A stretch of 57,714 nt of DNA from Acidaminococcus sp. CAG:917. GTDB lineage: Bacteria > Bacillota > Clostridia > Christensenellales > CAG-917. The notes below the pieces were generated by a model. The model was given only the letters and a program-made list of their open reading frames with translations. It did not search any database and was not told the DNA's origin. The DNA lies in the NCBI GenBank assembly GCA_000437555.1, contig FR901028.1, positions 58,817 through 116,530 of the forward strand, given 5' to 3'. A program made the translations under genes and the position numbers. This document shows positions 1-9,075 of this stretch, piece after piece (within the stretch, counting starts at the first letter, position 1; the number at the start of each line of letters is the position of its first letter).

Positions 1-314
1 CCGTAAAAGCAATAGTTTCGGCAGGCGGCATACCGTGTCTTGCTCACCCCAAAGCCTATCTTACCGACAAGAGCGCCGAGCTGCTTATCTCGGGACTTGT
101 AAAATACGGACTTAAGGCTCTCGAGGTGTCGTATCCTGCACACAACGAGACGGAAGAAAAGACGCTCAGGGCACTTGCGTCTAAATACCGCCTTATCCCG
201 ACGGCGGGAAGCGACTTCCACTACGAATCCTCCGACGGCTACAACGCCTCGTTTGTTCCCAAAATGGAAGAGGCGGACGTATTAAAACTTCTGCACGGAA
301 ACAAAACAAAATAA
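1..314 (+). CDS. PHP-domain phosphoesterase, C-terminal part
   Basis: This is the 3' end of a gene that enters from the left edge; the open frame runs from base 3 to the TAA at 312-314. The visible residues include GGIPCLAHP and, nearer the end, GSDFH, which are histidine/aspartate metal-binding motifs of PHP-type phosphoesterases (TrpH/YciV family, related to histidinol phosphatase and the DNA polymerase PHP domain). Such enzymes hydrolyse phosphoester bonds, for instance in short nucleotides or 3',5'-bisphosphates, but the substrate cannot be told here because the N-terminal half is missing. No terminator is visible directly after it. The family is fairly sure and the exact function is not. 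Confidence 0.75.
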   Translation, partial: VKAIVSAGGIPCLAHPKAYLTDKSAELLISGLVKYGLKALEVSYPAHNETEEKTLRALASKYRLIPTAGSDFHYESSDGYNASFVPKMEEADVLKLLHGNKTK

Positions 315-586
315 AGTTTAGTTTCAATTTGTCAATTTTAAGCTTTAGCCATTTTCCATATCAATTTTATTTGCTCATTTTCCTTACTCATTTTCTTTGC
401 TCATCTACGATTTCCTTTATCCCTTTTATTTATTTCATTTATTCATTTCTTTTTGCTCTGAATTTTTTTGCAAAATATAAATCGGGCATTTGTTGTTTTA
501 TATGCAATTCGCCGCATCATTTTAAAGTCATATTTTAACTCCCGCTTTTTTTGTTTAAAAATTCAGTAATTCGACAAACTAAAGAT
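315..586. other. Non-coding pyrimidine-rich gap
   Basis: This stretch is very rich in T and C, with a loose triplication of a CTCATTTTC-like unit around 375-405. An open frame of 69 codons crosses it, but its translation is only F/S/I/L residues from low-complexity T/C sequence and it has no ribosome binding site, so I do not call a gene. It probably holds the promoter of the VanW gene, although I see no clean promoter boxes. Confidence 0.5.
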
Positions 587-1852
587 ATGTATCGGCCGAA
601 AACTTCAATTTTTCGTCAAAAATTTATTTTTATTTTGCTTATTGCGCTTATTCTGTTGCAGGCGGCGATTTTTTCGGCAGCGATTTTTTCTCGTCAGGAT
701 TACCTCGTCGCGTTTGCTTTGGCAAATAATTCCGATAACGGCATAATCGACGCAAAAAATACTTTCGCGCTCAATGTGGAGATAAAAGGCGAAACGATTC
801 CGTTCGAGGCGATTTTCAACGAATCGGCCGCCAAAACGACAAAACGTTTCGGATATTTAAACACCTACAAAGCGGCTTTGAAGTTTACCGACTGCGAGAA
901 AGCGGCGGATTTTATATTCTTAAATCTGACAGCTTTTGCAAACGCTTTAAAACAGAAGTATGCCGTGGAATACATTCCGACGTCCTATTCGTTTAATTCC
1001 GGCAAAATATCCTATCATCAAGGAAGGGACGGATTGAATTTTTCAAAATCCGACTTTTACGAGACGGTATGCAAGGCAATAGACCTGAAGCTGGATAAGG
1101 TGAAAGTAGAGCTTGTCGAAAAGAAAGCGGAAGAACTTTCATCGTTTAAAAACAGCCACATTATCCGCGGACGCTTTTCGACGGCGTTTTATTCAAGCTC
1201 AAACGAGAGAGCGCACAACATTTCGCTTGCGGCTAAAAAGATAGACGGATACGTTTTAAATCCGGGCGAGACGTTTTCCTTTAACGAAGTCGTGGGAAAA
1301 CGCACGAGAGAAAACGGATTCAAAGATGCGAAAGTAATTTTAAACGGCGAATTTACCGACGGCGTGGGCGGAGGAACATGTCAGGTTTCCACGACGCTTT
1401 ATAACTGCGCTCTTCTTTCCGATATGCAGATAATCACTGTAAATCAGCATTCGTTGCCCGTATCATACGTTGCCCCGTCGTTCGACGCTATGGTGTCCGA
1501 CAGCGCCGATTTAAAATTTAAAAATACGTCTCAAGCTCCCGTGACGGTGCATAGCTTTATCAAAGACAGAAATCTGTATTTTTATATGATAGGCGTTAAA
1601 GGCAGAGAAATACAACTTGTTTCCGAAACGCTTAGCGTCATACCCTATAAAACGCAGATAATTACAACGGACGAAGTAACGGAAAAGACGGTAAAAAGAC
1701 AAGGCAAAAACGGTCTTATATCGCAAGGTTATATCGAAGTTTTTGAGGACGGAACAGTCAAAAAGGTTAAGATTAGGAAAAACACTTATAAGGCTCTCGA
1801 CGAAATAATCTTGACGCCTAAACAAGATTTGCTTATTGACTATCTCCCATAA
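587..1852 (+). CDS. VanW family membrane-anchored protein
   Basis: The protein has one N-terminal membrane segment (about residues 12-33 from the chosen ATG), an extracytoplasmic region, and a VanW domain recognised by GRFSTAF, LNPGETFSFNEVVG and GVGGGTCQVSTTLYNCAL. The C-terminal 65 residues look like a G5 domain (VIPYKTQIIT onward), a module often found on cell-wall-associated proteins. VanW occurs in vancomycin-resistance clusters and in many Gram-positive genomes, but its biochemical role is not established. An upstream TTG at 551 would add 12 residues; I prefer the ATG at 587 because it leaves a normal signal-anchor length, though neither start has a strong ribosome binding site. This is not by itself a resistance gene. 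Confidence 0.85.
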   Translation: MYRPKTSIFRQKFIFILLIALILLQAAIFSAAIFSRQDYLVAFALANNSDNGIIDAKNTFALNVEIKGETIPFEAIFNESAAKTTKRFGYLNTYKAALKFTDCEKAADFIFLNLTAFANALKQKYAVEYIPTSYSFNSGKISYHQGRDGLNFSKSDFYETVCKAIDLKLDKVKVELVEKKAEELSSFKNSHIIRGRFSTAFYSSSNERAHNISLAAKKIDGYVLNPGETFSFNEVVGKRTRENGFKDAKVILNGEFTDGVGGGTCQVSTTLYNCALLSDMQIITVNQHSLPVSYVAPSFDAMVSDSADLKFKNTSQAPVTVHSFIKDRNLYFYMIGVKGREIQLVSETLSVIPYKTQIITTDEVTEKTVKRQGKNGLISQGYIEVFEDGTVKKVKIRKNTYKALDEIILTPKQDLLIDYLP

Positions 1853-1863
1853 AATGGTATAAT
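1836..1863 (+). promoter_or_regulatory. Sigma-A promoter for the phosphoglucomutase gene
   Basis: TTGACT (1836-1841) and TATAAT (1858-1863) are separated by 16 bp inside the last codons of the VanW gene and just after it. Transcription would begin near 1870. That leaves almost no leader for an ATG at 1877 and supports the ATG at 1895. Confidence 0.75.
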
Positions 1864-1894
1864 TGTTTTATACTAAATGATAGCGGAGGAATTT

Positions 1895-3637
1895 ATGTCA
1901 TATCTTGATACTTATCAAAATTTTTTAGAAAGCCCTGAGCTTACCGAAGAAGAAAAAGCAAGGCTTTTGGAACTTACCGAAGAAGAAAAGAAAGAAATGT
2001 TTGCAATTCCGCTCGCATTCGGAACGGCAGGAATGAGAGGAGTGCTCGACCAGGGCACAAACCGTATGAACCGTTTTACCGTTCGCAGAGCAACGGAAGG
2101 GCTTGCAAACTATATAGAAACTTTAGGAGAACAGGCAAAACAGCAAGGCATCGTCATTTCATACGATACAAGACGTATGTCAACGGAATTTGCCATACTT
2201 GCGGCAAAAGTGTTGGACGCGCACAATATAAAGGTTTTTCTTTTTGAAAACGTCCGTCCCGTTCCCGTTTGCTCGTTTGCAATAAGGCATTTAAACGCGA
2301 TAGCCGGCATTATGATAACCGCATCGCACAACCCCAAAATTTACAACGGATACAAAGTATACGGCGAGGACGGCGCGCAAATGTCGCCCGAAGCCACGGC
2401 AAAGGTAGTCGAATTTATCGACAAGCTTGACTATTTCGGAATTGCCGAAGCCGACGTCAAACTCGATAAAGAATCCATTGTCGGCAAAGACAATTTAAAA
2501 GTTGATGCAAACGTCACTATAATAGGAAAGTCGCTCGACAACGCCTATTTTAAAGAGATACAAAAACTTTGCCTTTCTGCCGACGCCGTGAAGAAAGTGG
2601 GTAAAAACATCAAAATAGTTTATACCCCCATTCACGGAAGCGGATATATGCCCGTGACGACGATACTCGATATTATGAATATCCCCGTGACCGTCGTGCC
2701 CGAACAGGCAAAGCCCGACACGGAATTTTCAACCGTCAAAGTGCCGAATCCCGAAGAGAGCGACGCGCTTAAAATGGCAATCGAACTTGCCGACAAAATC
2801 GGCAGCGATATCTGCATAGGCACCGACCCCGACTGCGACAGAATGGGCGTGGCAATAAGAAACAGAGAGGGCAAATTCGTGCTTTTAAACGGCAACCAGA
2901 TTGGCGCGCTCCTTTGCGACTATATACTGCTCCGTCATAAGCAAAACGGCACCCTGCCCGCTAACGCCGCTATCGTAAAGACAATAGTCACCACCAATCT
3001 CGCAAACGAGATTGCCGCATCATACGGCGTCAAAACTTTTGACGTTTTGACAGGCTTTAAGTTTATCGGCGAAAAAATCAAAGAGTGGGAAAAGACGGGC
3101 GAATATACCTTTATGTTCGGCTATGAGGAAAGCTACGGATATCTCAGCGGCACGCACGCCAGAGATAAAGACGCCGTGGTCGCCTCTATGCTGTTTGCCG
3201 AAATGGCTTGCTTCTATGAGGCAAAAGGCTCTTCCGTATTCGACCGCCTTATGGAAATTTTCGACACGTTCGGATATTATATCGAAAAATCCGTCTCAAT
3301 CTTCTATGAAGGTCTTGACGGAATGGAAAAAATGAGCGCGATTATGGATAAGGCAAGAAGCACCGCCCTTGATAAAATCGACGAAAAGAAAGTTGTTTCG
3401 ACAAGCGACCTTTTAAATCAAATAGTTATAAACGCCGACGGCTCGAAAGAAGATACACACCTGCCCAAAACTAACGCCATTAAGTGGAAACTCGACGGCG
3501 GCGATTGGGTTTGCGTCCGTCCTTCCGGCACAGAGCCTAAACTCAAAATATACGTTGCAACAAAGGCAGGCTCGTCCGACAAAGCAAACGCCATAGCGGA
3601 AAAATACGTGGCGTATATGAAAGCGTTTTTATCCTGA
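1895..3637 (+). CDS. pgcA: Alpha-phosphoglucomutase / phosphomannomutase
   Basis: This cytosolic enzyme interconverts hexose 6-phosphates and hexose 1-phosphates, feeding glucose 1-phosphate into sugar-nucleotide and wall-glycan synthesis. All four signature sites are present: the phosphoserine loop TASHNPKIYNGYK, the metal-binding loop GTDPDCDRMGVA, the sugar-binding GYEESYGYL and the phosphate-binding RPSGTEPKLKIY. About 580 residues is usual for the long bacterial PGM/PMM subfamily (PgcA type). I place the start at 1895 because GGAGGA lies four bases upstream; an in-frame ATG at 1877 sits in front of that ribosome binding site. The gene has its own promoter and a terminator downstream. Its product may supply precursors for the glycan locus at 32.8-41.8 kb, but that is inference. 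The gene symbol is by analogy. Confidence 0.9.
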   Translation: MSYLDTYQNFLESPELTEEEKARLLELTEEEKKEMFAIPLAFGTAGMRGVLDQGTNRMNRFTVRRATEGLANYIETLGEQAKQQGIVISYDTRRMSTEFAILAAKVLDAHNIKVFLFENVRPVPVCSFAIRHLNAIAGIMITASHNPKIYNGYKVYGEDGAQMSPEATAKVVEFIDKLDYFGIAEADVKLDKESIVGKDNLKVDANVTIIGKSLDNAYFKEIQKLCLSADAVKKVGKNIKIVYTPIHGSGYMPVTTILDIMNIPVTVVPEQAKPDTEFSTVKVPNPEESDALKMAIELADKIGSDICIGTDPDCDRMGVAIRNREGKFVLLNGNQIGALLCDYILLRHKQNGTLPANAAIVKTIVTTNLANEIAASYGVKTFDVLTGFKFIGEKIKEWEKTGEYTFMFGYEESYGYLSGTHARDKDAVVASMLFAEMACFYEAKGSSVFDRLMEIFDTFGYYIEKSVSIFYEGLDGMEKMSAIMDKARSTALDKIDEKKVVSTSDLLNQIVINADGSKEDTHLPKTNAIKWKLDGGDWVCVRPSGTEPKLKIYVATKAGSSDKANAIAEKYVAYMKAFLS

Positions 3638-3767
3638 CGCGTAATACCGTTGGGCAAAAATGCTCGGTTTGAAAAACTCGAAAAATTTGACGGCAGGATT
3701 TAAAAAGTTTTGCGATGAATTGTCAAACTAAGTGCAACACTTGAAAGTATAATTAACCTTTGCATTT

Positions 3768-3793
3768 AAAAAAGCACCCTTCGGGTGCTTTTT
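3768..3793. terminator. Bidirectional intrinsic terminator
   Basis: The stem AAAAAGCACCC / GGGTGCTTTTT has a three-base loop, an A-run on the left and a T-run on the right. It lies between two convergent genes, phosphoglucomutase (+) and the lipoprotein (-), and can serve both. Confidence 0.9.
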
Positions 3794-3826
3794 CCATTAT
3801 AAATATTTAAAATATTCTCTCTATGT

Positions 3827-4651
3827 TTATTTTTCAATCGCCTGAGATTGATAGTCTTTTACCTCTGAGGGAACCGAAGCTATAGAGCTATTATCTATAT
3901 CCGTTATCACAAGAGAATAATCCGACACCACTTTTGAGTTTTCAAGAATATGATATAAAACTCCAAAGCTGCCGTTTTCGATAATGAGCTCCGCATTGCT
4001 TCCCTCCATAGGCATTGCCGTGATTTTCGAATTCTCGAGGAAAAGCTGAGGGAATATATAATTGAAAAACAAATTGTCTTCTAAAAAGGTATATTCGTTG
4101 TAGGCGCTGAAACTTTCGTTGCCGAAGACGCTCAAAGGATATTCTGCAGGGGAAGCATAAACGCCTTTCGTTGCGCTGTAAAGAGCAAATTCTCCGTCGG
4201 GATTTTTTATCGGAGCGGAATTCTCAACCGACGTATAATTTTTGAGTGAAATGCTATATTGCGTCTCGCCTTCAACATACTTATATTCCTTTGTCGAATA
4301 TGTCTCGCCGTTTGTCTCATTTACCGTTTCGACGTATGAAATTTTTGACACGTTGTCAACAGAAGCCGTTGCCGTTTCCGACCATATTGCCGTGTCGGAG
4401 TCTGCTGCCGCGTCGTATCTTATCTCTTTTATAACTATGGTATAGCTTTTAGCTTTCTTAACCAGGTTATAAAGATAATCAAACGTCATATCTTCGTAAA
4501 ACATCGGTGACTCCGTTTCAGGCGTCTGACTCTCGCCTTTATCAGACGGATTTGAATTGTTTTTGCTGCTTCCGTTACAGGCGGCAAAAACGACTGCCGA
4601 CAGTATAACGATGAGCAATACAGATAATAATACCAAAAACTTTCTTTTCAT
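3827..4651 (-). CDS. Putative lipoprotein of unknown function
   Basis: The 274-residue product starts with a lysine-containing signal peptide and a hydrophobic core ending in the lipobox VFAAC, so the mature protein should be a lipoprotein with Cys25 as the lipidated residue. A Ser/Asn/Glu-rich linker follows, then a beta-rich domain that I do not recognise. The pattern of repeated Tyr/Thr/Glu strands resembles outer-surface LolA/LppX-like folds, but this is only an impression. AAAGGTGAG precedes the ATG. The gene stands alone: its 5' side faces the end of carB on the same strand, across that operon's terminator. Confidence 0.75.
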   Translation of the reverse strand: MKRKFLVLLSVLLIVILSAVVFAACNGSSKNNSNPSDKGESQTPETESPMFYEDMTFDYLYNLVKKAKSYTIVIKEIRYDAAADSDTAIWSETATASVDNVSKISYVETVNETNGETYSTKEYKYVEGETQYSISLKNYTSVENSAPIKNPDGEFALYSATKGVYASPAEYPLSVFGNESFSAYNEYTFLEDNLFFNYIFPQLFLENSKITAMPMEGSNAELIIENGSFGVLYHILENSKVVSDYSLVITDIDNSSIASVPSEVKDYQSQAIEK

Positions 4652-4699
4652 TTTGTCTCACCTTTAAATTTACTTTAGTGTCATTTTACTTTATATAAT

Positions 4700-4733
4700 A
4701 AAAAAAAGCAATCTTTTATCTTTAAAGATTGCC
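4700..4733 (-). terminator. Terminator of the pyrG-carA-carB operon
   Basis: Read on the minus strand, a 9-bp stem GCAATCTTT / AAAGATTGC with a seven-base loop is followed by an uninterrupted run of eight T. It lies about 75 bp after the carB stop codon. Confidence 0.9.
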
Positions 4734-4806
4734 TTAATTCCGTGTTTTTAATTTGCACCGCTTCAGTCCGACTTTGCTCAAACGGCAAAGTGATTATCCT
4801 TTGTCG

Positions 4807-7800
4807 CTATTCCGCGTCAATTGTCGAAACATTCATAGTAATTTCCTCAAGCACGTCAAGCAAAACTCTTACCGTATCGAGAGACGTAAACACGGTTACG
4901 TTGTTTTCGACGGCGCATTGCCTTATCTGAGAGCCGTCCGAAAGCCTGTGTTCCGAACGGACGTCTCTTGTGTTTATGACGTAGGTGACGTATCCCTGCC
5001 TTATTGAATCGAGCATATCGGTTGACCCTTCGCTTATTTTTTTCCTTATCCTCGTTTTAATGCCGTTGCTCTTTAAAAACTTTGCCGTTCCCTCGGTGGC
5101 TTCTATGTTGAAGCCGAGATTGTAAAAACGCCTTATTAAAGGAAGCGCTTCGCTCTTATCGTCGTCGGCTATCGTAATCAGCACCGTGCCGTAATTCTGC
5201 ACTTTGACTCCCGCCGCCGCAAGCGCTTTATACAGCGCTCTCGTCAGAGTTTTGTCATATCCTATCGCTTCGCCCGTCGATTTCATCTCGGGAGAGAGGT
5301 GCGAATCCATGCCTCGTAGTTTCGCAAACGAAAAAGCGGGAACTTTGACGTACCAACGCTTTTTCTCGTCGGGATAAATTTTATCGAATCCCTGCTCTTT
5401 CAAGCTCTTGCCCAAAATAACGAGCGTTGCGATATCGGCAATCGGATAACCGGTAGCCTTTGACAGAAAAGGAACGGTTCTCGACGAACGCGGATTGACC
5501 TCGATAATATAAACGTTTTCGTCCTTATCCACAATAAACTGAATGTTGTAAAGCCCCTTTATTCCTATTCCCCTGCCAAGTTTCAAGGTGTAGTCTAAAA
5601 TGGTATCCTTAACCTTTTGCGAAATGCTGAACGTGGGATAAACGCTTATCGAATCGCCCGAATGTACGCCCGTCCTTTCGACGAGTTCCATAATGCCGGG
5701 GACGAAGACGTCCTTGCCGTCGCATACGGCGTCTACTTCCACTTCCTTTCCGCTGATGTATTTATCCACCAAAACGGGTTTATCCTCATCGATTTCGACG
5801 GCAGTTTTTAAATAGTGGCGAAGCTGCTGTTCGTTTGCTACAATACGCATTGCCCTGCCTCCCAAGACAAAGCTCGGACGGACAAGCACGGGATAGCCTA
5901 TCTCTCCTGCCGCTTTTATGCCCTCTTCGATATCCGTAACCGCTCTGCCTTTGGGCTGCGGAATTTTTAGCGACGCCAAAAGTTTTTCAAAAGCGTCGCG
6001 GTTTTCCGCCTTTTCGATTGCGGCGCAGTCGGTGCCGATGATATTGACGCCCCTGTCCGTAAGCGGTTGAGCAAGGTTTATCGCAGTCTGACCGCCAAGC
6101 GAAGCTATTACTCCTTCAGGCTTTTCAAATTCAATCACGTTCATGACGTCCTCTGTGCATAGCGGCTCAAAATAAAGCTTGTCCGACGTCGTATAATCCG
6201 TCGAAACGGTTTCGGGATTGTTGTTAATAATTATGGCTTCGTATCCCGCTTGCTTTATGGTTTTTACGGCATGCACGGTGGAGTAGTCAAATTCGACGCC
6301 CTGACCTATACGGATAGGTCCGCTGCCCAAAACGACTACTTTTTTGTTTTCCGACACAACCGATTCGTTCTGCTTTTCATACGTCGAATAAAAATAAGGG
6401 ATATAGCTGTCAAACTCGGAAGCACAGCTGTCAATCATTTTGTATACGGGTTTAATGCCTTTCTTTTGACGCATATTATAAATTTCAAGCTCGTCTGTTT
6501 GCCAAAGTCTTGCGACAGCCTTATCCGAAAAGCCGAACGTCTTTGCCTCTATAAGACATTCCGTATCGCCCTTGTTTTCTTTTAATTTTTCTTCGATATC
6601 GATGATATGCTTTATCTTTGAGATAAAAAACACGTCTATCTTAGTTGCCTTTGCAATTTCCTTCGGCGGGGTTTTAAGTCTTAAAAGCTGAGCTATGGCA
6701 TAAAGTCGGTCGTCCGTGCCTCTTTCGATATATTCAAACAGTTCCGCTTTCGACATAGAATCGAATTTTGCCATATACACGTGGTCTACGCCTATCTCAA
6801 GGGAGCGGACGGCTTTTAAAAGGCTTTCCTCTATCGTTCTGCCCACGCTCATTACTTCGCCGGTCGCTTTCATCTGAGTTCCGAGACAGTTGTTTGCGTC
6901 CTCGAATTTGTCAAACGGAAAACGCGGCATTTTGGTTACCACATAGTCGAGTGACGGCTCAAAAGAAGCGGGAGTATTGGCAAGCATAATTTCGTCGAGG
7001 TTCATTCCTATGCCAATCTTTGCCGATACTCTTGCAATGGGATATCCGCTGGCTTTACTCGCAAGCGCAGACGAACGGCTGACTCTCGGATTTACTTCTA
7101 TAAGATAATATTGAAAAGATTTCGGGTCTAAGGCAAACTGCACGTTGCAACCGCCCTTTATTTTTAATGCTCTGATGATTTTGAGCGCCGACGACCTTAG
7201 CATCTGATATTCTCTGTTTGTGAGAGTCTGCGACGGACAAAAGACAATCGAATCGCCGGTATGTATACCGACGGGGTCAAAATTTTCCATATTGCAAATT
7301 GCAATCGCCGTGTCGTTTGCGTCACGCATTACTTCGTATTCGATTTCTTTATAACCCTTTATACTCTTTTCGACAAGCACCTGGTGAGTGGGCGACAGAT
7401 AAAGTGCGTTTTTGATTATCTCCAAAAATTCCGTTTCGTTGTCGGCAAAACCGCCGCCCGTGCCGCCCAAAGTGAAAGCGGGTCTTAAAACGACGGGATA
7501 TCCTATCTTCTTTACCGCCTCCAAGCCTTCCTCGACGGAATTTGCGATTTCCGACGGCAAAACGGGTTCGCCCAGTCTTTGACATAACTCTTTGAACAGT
7601 TCACGGTCTTCCGCCATTTCGATACTTTCGCTGCTCGTTCCCAAAAGCTCTACACGGCACTCTTTGAGTATGCCTTTTTTCTCAAGCTGCATGGCAATGT
7701 TAAGCCCCGTCTGACCGCCTATACCGGGGATTATCGCGTCCGGTCGTTCATACCTTATAATTCTTGCGACGTATTCGAGCGTCAACGGCTCCATATAAAC

Positions 7801-7989
7801 TTTGTCGGCAACGGACGTATCCGTCATAATGGTTGCCGGGTTAGAGTTGCAAAGCACAACCTCATAGCCCTCTTCTTTAAGGGCGAGGCAAGCCTGCGTT
7901 CCAGCATAGTCGAATTCCGCCGCCTGACCTATAACAATAGGTCCGCTTCCTATAACAAGTATCTTTTTTAAGTCTTCTCTTTTGGGCAT
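4807..7989 (-). CDS. carB: Carbamoyl-phosphate synthase large subunit
   Basis: CarB makes carbamoyl phosphate from bicarbonate, ammonia (channelled from CarA) and two ATP, for pyrimidine and arginine synthesis. The 1060 residues match the family. Two homologous ATP-grasp halves are visible: each has a GSGPI(V/R)IGQ start, a GGQTxxN segment and an EVNPR(V/S)SRSS/T active-site strand. A C-terminal MGS-like allosteric domain ends the protein (TVLITIADDDKSEALPLIRR onward). The start ATG directly abuts the carA stop, and AAGGAG inside the carA end provides the ribosome binding site. It is the last gene of pyrG-carA-carB and is followed by a strong terminator. Confidence 0.98.
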   Translation of the reverse strand: MPKREDLKKILVIGSGPIVIGQAAEFDYAGTQACLALKEEGYEVVLCNSNPATIMTDTSVADKVYMEPLTLEYVARIIRYERPDAIIPGIGGQTGLNIAMQLEKKGILKECRVELLGTSSESIEMAEDRELFKELCQRLGEPVLPSEIANSVEEGLEAVKKIGYPVVLRPAFTLGGTGGGFADNETEFLEIIKNALYLSPTHQVLVEKSIKGYKEIEYEVMRDANDTAIAICNMENFDPVGIHTGDSIVFCPSQTLTNREYQMLRSSALKIIRALKIKGGCNVQFALDPKSFQYYLIEVNPRVSRSSALASKASGYPIARVSAKIGIGMNLDEIMLANTPASFEPSLDYVVTKMPRFPFDKFEDANNCLGTQMKATGEVMSVGRTIEESLLKAVRSLEIGVDHVYMAKFDSMSKAELFEYIERGTDDRLYAIAQLLRLKTPPKEIAKATKIDVFFISKIKHIIDIEEKLKENKGDTECLIEAKTFGFSDKAVARLWQTDELEIYNMRQKKGIKPVYKMIDSCASEFDSYIPYFYSTYEKQNESVVSENKKVVVLGSGPIRIGQGVEFDYSTVHAVKTIKQAGYEAIIINNNPETVSTDYTTSDKLYFEPLCTEDVMNVIEFEKPEGVIASLGGQTAINLAQPLTDRGVNIIGTDCAAIEKAENRDAFEKLLASLKIPQPKGRAVTDIEEGIKAAGEIGYPVLVRPSFVLGGRAMRIVANEQQLRHYLKTAVEIDEDKPVLVDKYISGKEVEVDAVCDGKDVFVPGIMELVERTGVHSGDSISVYPTFSISQKVKDTILDYTLKLGRGIGIKGLYNIQFIVDKDENVYIIEVNPRSSRTVPFLSKATGYPIADIATLVILGKSLKEQGFDKIYPDEKKRWYVKVPAFSFAKLRGMDSHLSPEMKSTGEAIGYDKTLTRALYKALAAAGVKVQNYGTVLITIADDDKSEALPLIRRFYNLGFNIEATEGTAKFLKSNGIKTRIRKKISEGSTDMLDSIRQGYVTYVINTRDVRSEHRLSDGSQIRQCAVENNVTVFTSLDTVRVLLDVLEEITMNVSTIDAE

Positions 7990-9075
7990 TTATTTTTTCT
8001 CCTTCATCGAAATGATGAATTTGTCAAACAGATATGAGCTGTCGCAAGGTCCGGGACAGCTTTCGGGGTGATATTGCACGCTGAAAATGTTGTCCTCTTT
8101 ACACTCTACACCCTCCACCGTGTTGTCGAGAATGTTGACGTGCGTTACTGTGAGCGGCGTGCCCTCTAGGCTCTTGGCGTCGACGGCATATGAATGGTTT
8201 TGCGACGTCACTTCCACTTTGCCGTTTTCAAGATTGCGGACGGGGTGATTTCCTCCCCTGTGTCCGAATTTGAGTTTATACGTCTTTGCGCCGTATGCGA
8301 GCGATATGAGCTGATGACCTAAACAAATTCCGAAAACGGGGTATTTGCCCTTTATCTTTTTAATAAGCTCGATGACAGGCTCGACGTCGGTCGGGTTGCC
8401 GGGGCCGTTTGAAAAAAACACGCCGTCGGGTTTAATTTTAGCAATCTCTTCCGCCGTCGTGTTCCATGGAACGACAATGACGTCGCACTCTCTTTCGTTT
8501 AAAGAGCGGACGATATTAAGTTTTATACCGCAGTCAACAGCGACGACCTTAAACTTTGCGCCTTTGACTTTCGACTCCCACGCCTTTTTACAGCTTACGC
8601 GGCTGACAGCGTCGGTTTTGAGCGGAGTAGTTTTTAAAATTTCCAACGCCTTATCTATAGGCGTATCCGCACTCGTGATGAGCACTTTTCTGCTTCCGAA
8701 ATCCCTTATGGAACGGGTGAGCTGACGTGTATCCACACCGCTTATACCCGTGACGTTATACTTCTTCATAACGTGGTCAAGCGTTGCCACGCTTCCGAAA
8801 TTTGACGGCTCATCGTTATATTCTTTGACTACAAGCCCCCCGATTGTCGGAGTTTTCGTTTCATAGTCCCACGCCGTCATTCCGTAATTGCCGATGAGCG
8901 GATAAGTCATAACAACCGTCTGATAAGTATAAGAAGGGTCGGATACAATTTCTTGATATCCAACCATAGAAGTGTTAAAAACTATTTCCGTTACCTTTTC
9001 GCTTTTGGAGCCGAAATAATAGCCGAAGTATTCGCTTTTGTCCTCAAAAACAAGTTTTGCGTCAAACTTTTTCAT
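7990..9075 (-). CDS. carA: Carbamoyl-phosphate synthase small subunit
   Basis: CarA hydrolyses glutamine and passes ammonia to CarB. The N-terminal CPSase small-chain domain contains SMVGYQEIVSDPSY; the C-terminal class I glutamine amidotransferase has the nucleophile motif FGICLGHQ and the His/Glu pair in VQYHPES. The length of 361 residues is typical. Its ATG overlaps the pyrG stop (ATGA), so translation is probably coupled, and AGAGGT stands upstream. Clustering with pyrG, asnB and the ammonium-assimilation genes puts several glutamine consumers together. Confidence 0.98.
   Translation of the reverse strand: MKKFDAKLVFEDKSEYFGYYFGSKSEKVTEIVFNTSMVGYQEIVSDPSYTYQTVVMTYPLIGNYGMTAWDYETKTPTIGGLVVKEYNDEPSNFGSVATLDHVMKKYNVTGISGVDTRQLTRSIRDFGSRKVLITSADTPIDKALEILKTTPLKTDAVSRVSCKKAWESKVKGAKFKVVAVDCGIKLNIVRSLNERECDVIVVPWNTTAEEIAKIKPDGVFFSNGPGNPTDVEPVIELIKKIKGKYPVFGICLGHQLISLAYGAKTYKLKFGHRGGNHPVRNLENGKVEVTSQNHSYAVDAKSLEGTPLTVTHVNILDNTVEGVECKEDNIFSVQYHPESCPGPCDSSYLFDKFIISMKEKK

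Noticed and set aside
329..538. 69-codon open frame after the PHP gene
   Set aside because: Low-complexity T/C-rich DNA gives an F/S/I/L string; no ribosome binding site.
587..1852. Vancomycin resistance from the VanW gene
   Set aside because: VanW-domain proteins are widespread in Gram-positive genomes, and no ligase, dehydrogenase or dipeptidase of a van cluster is present.
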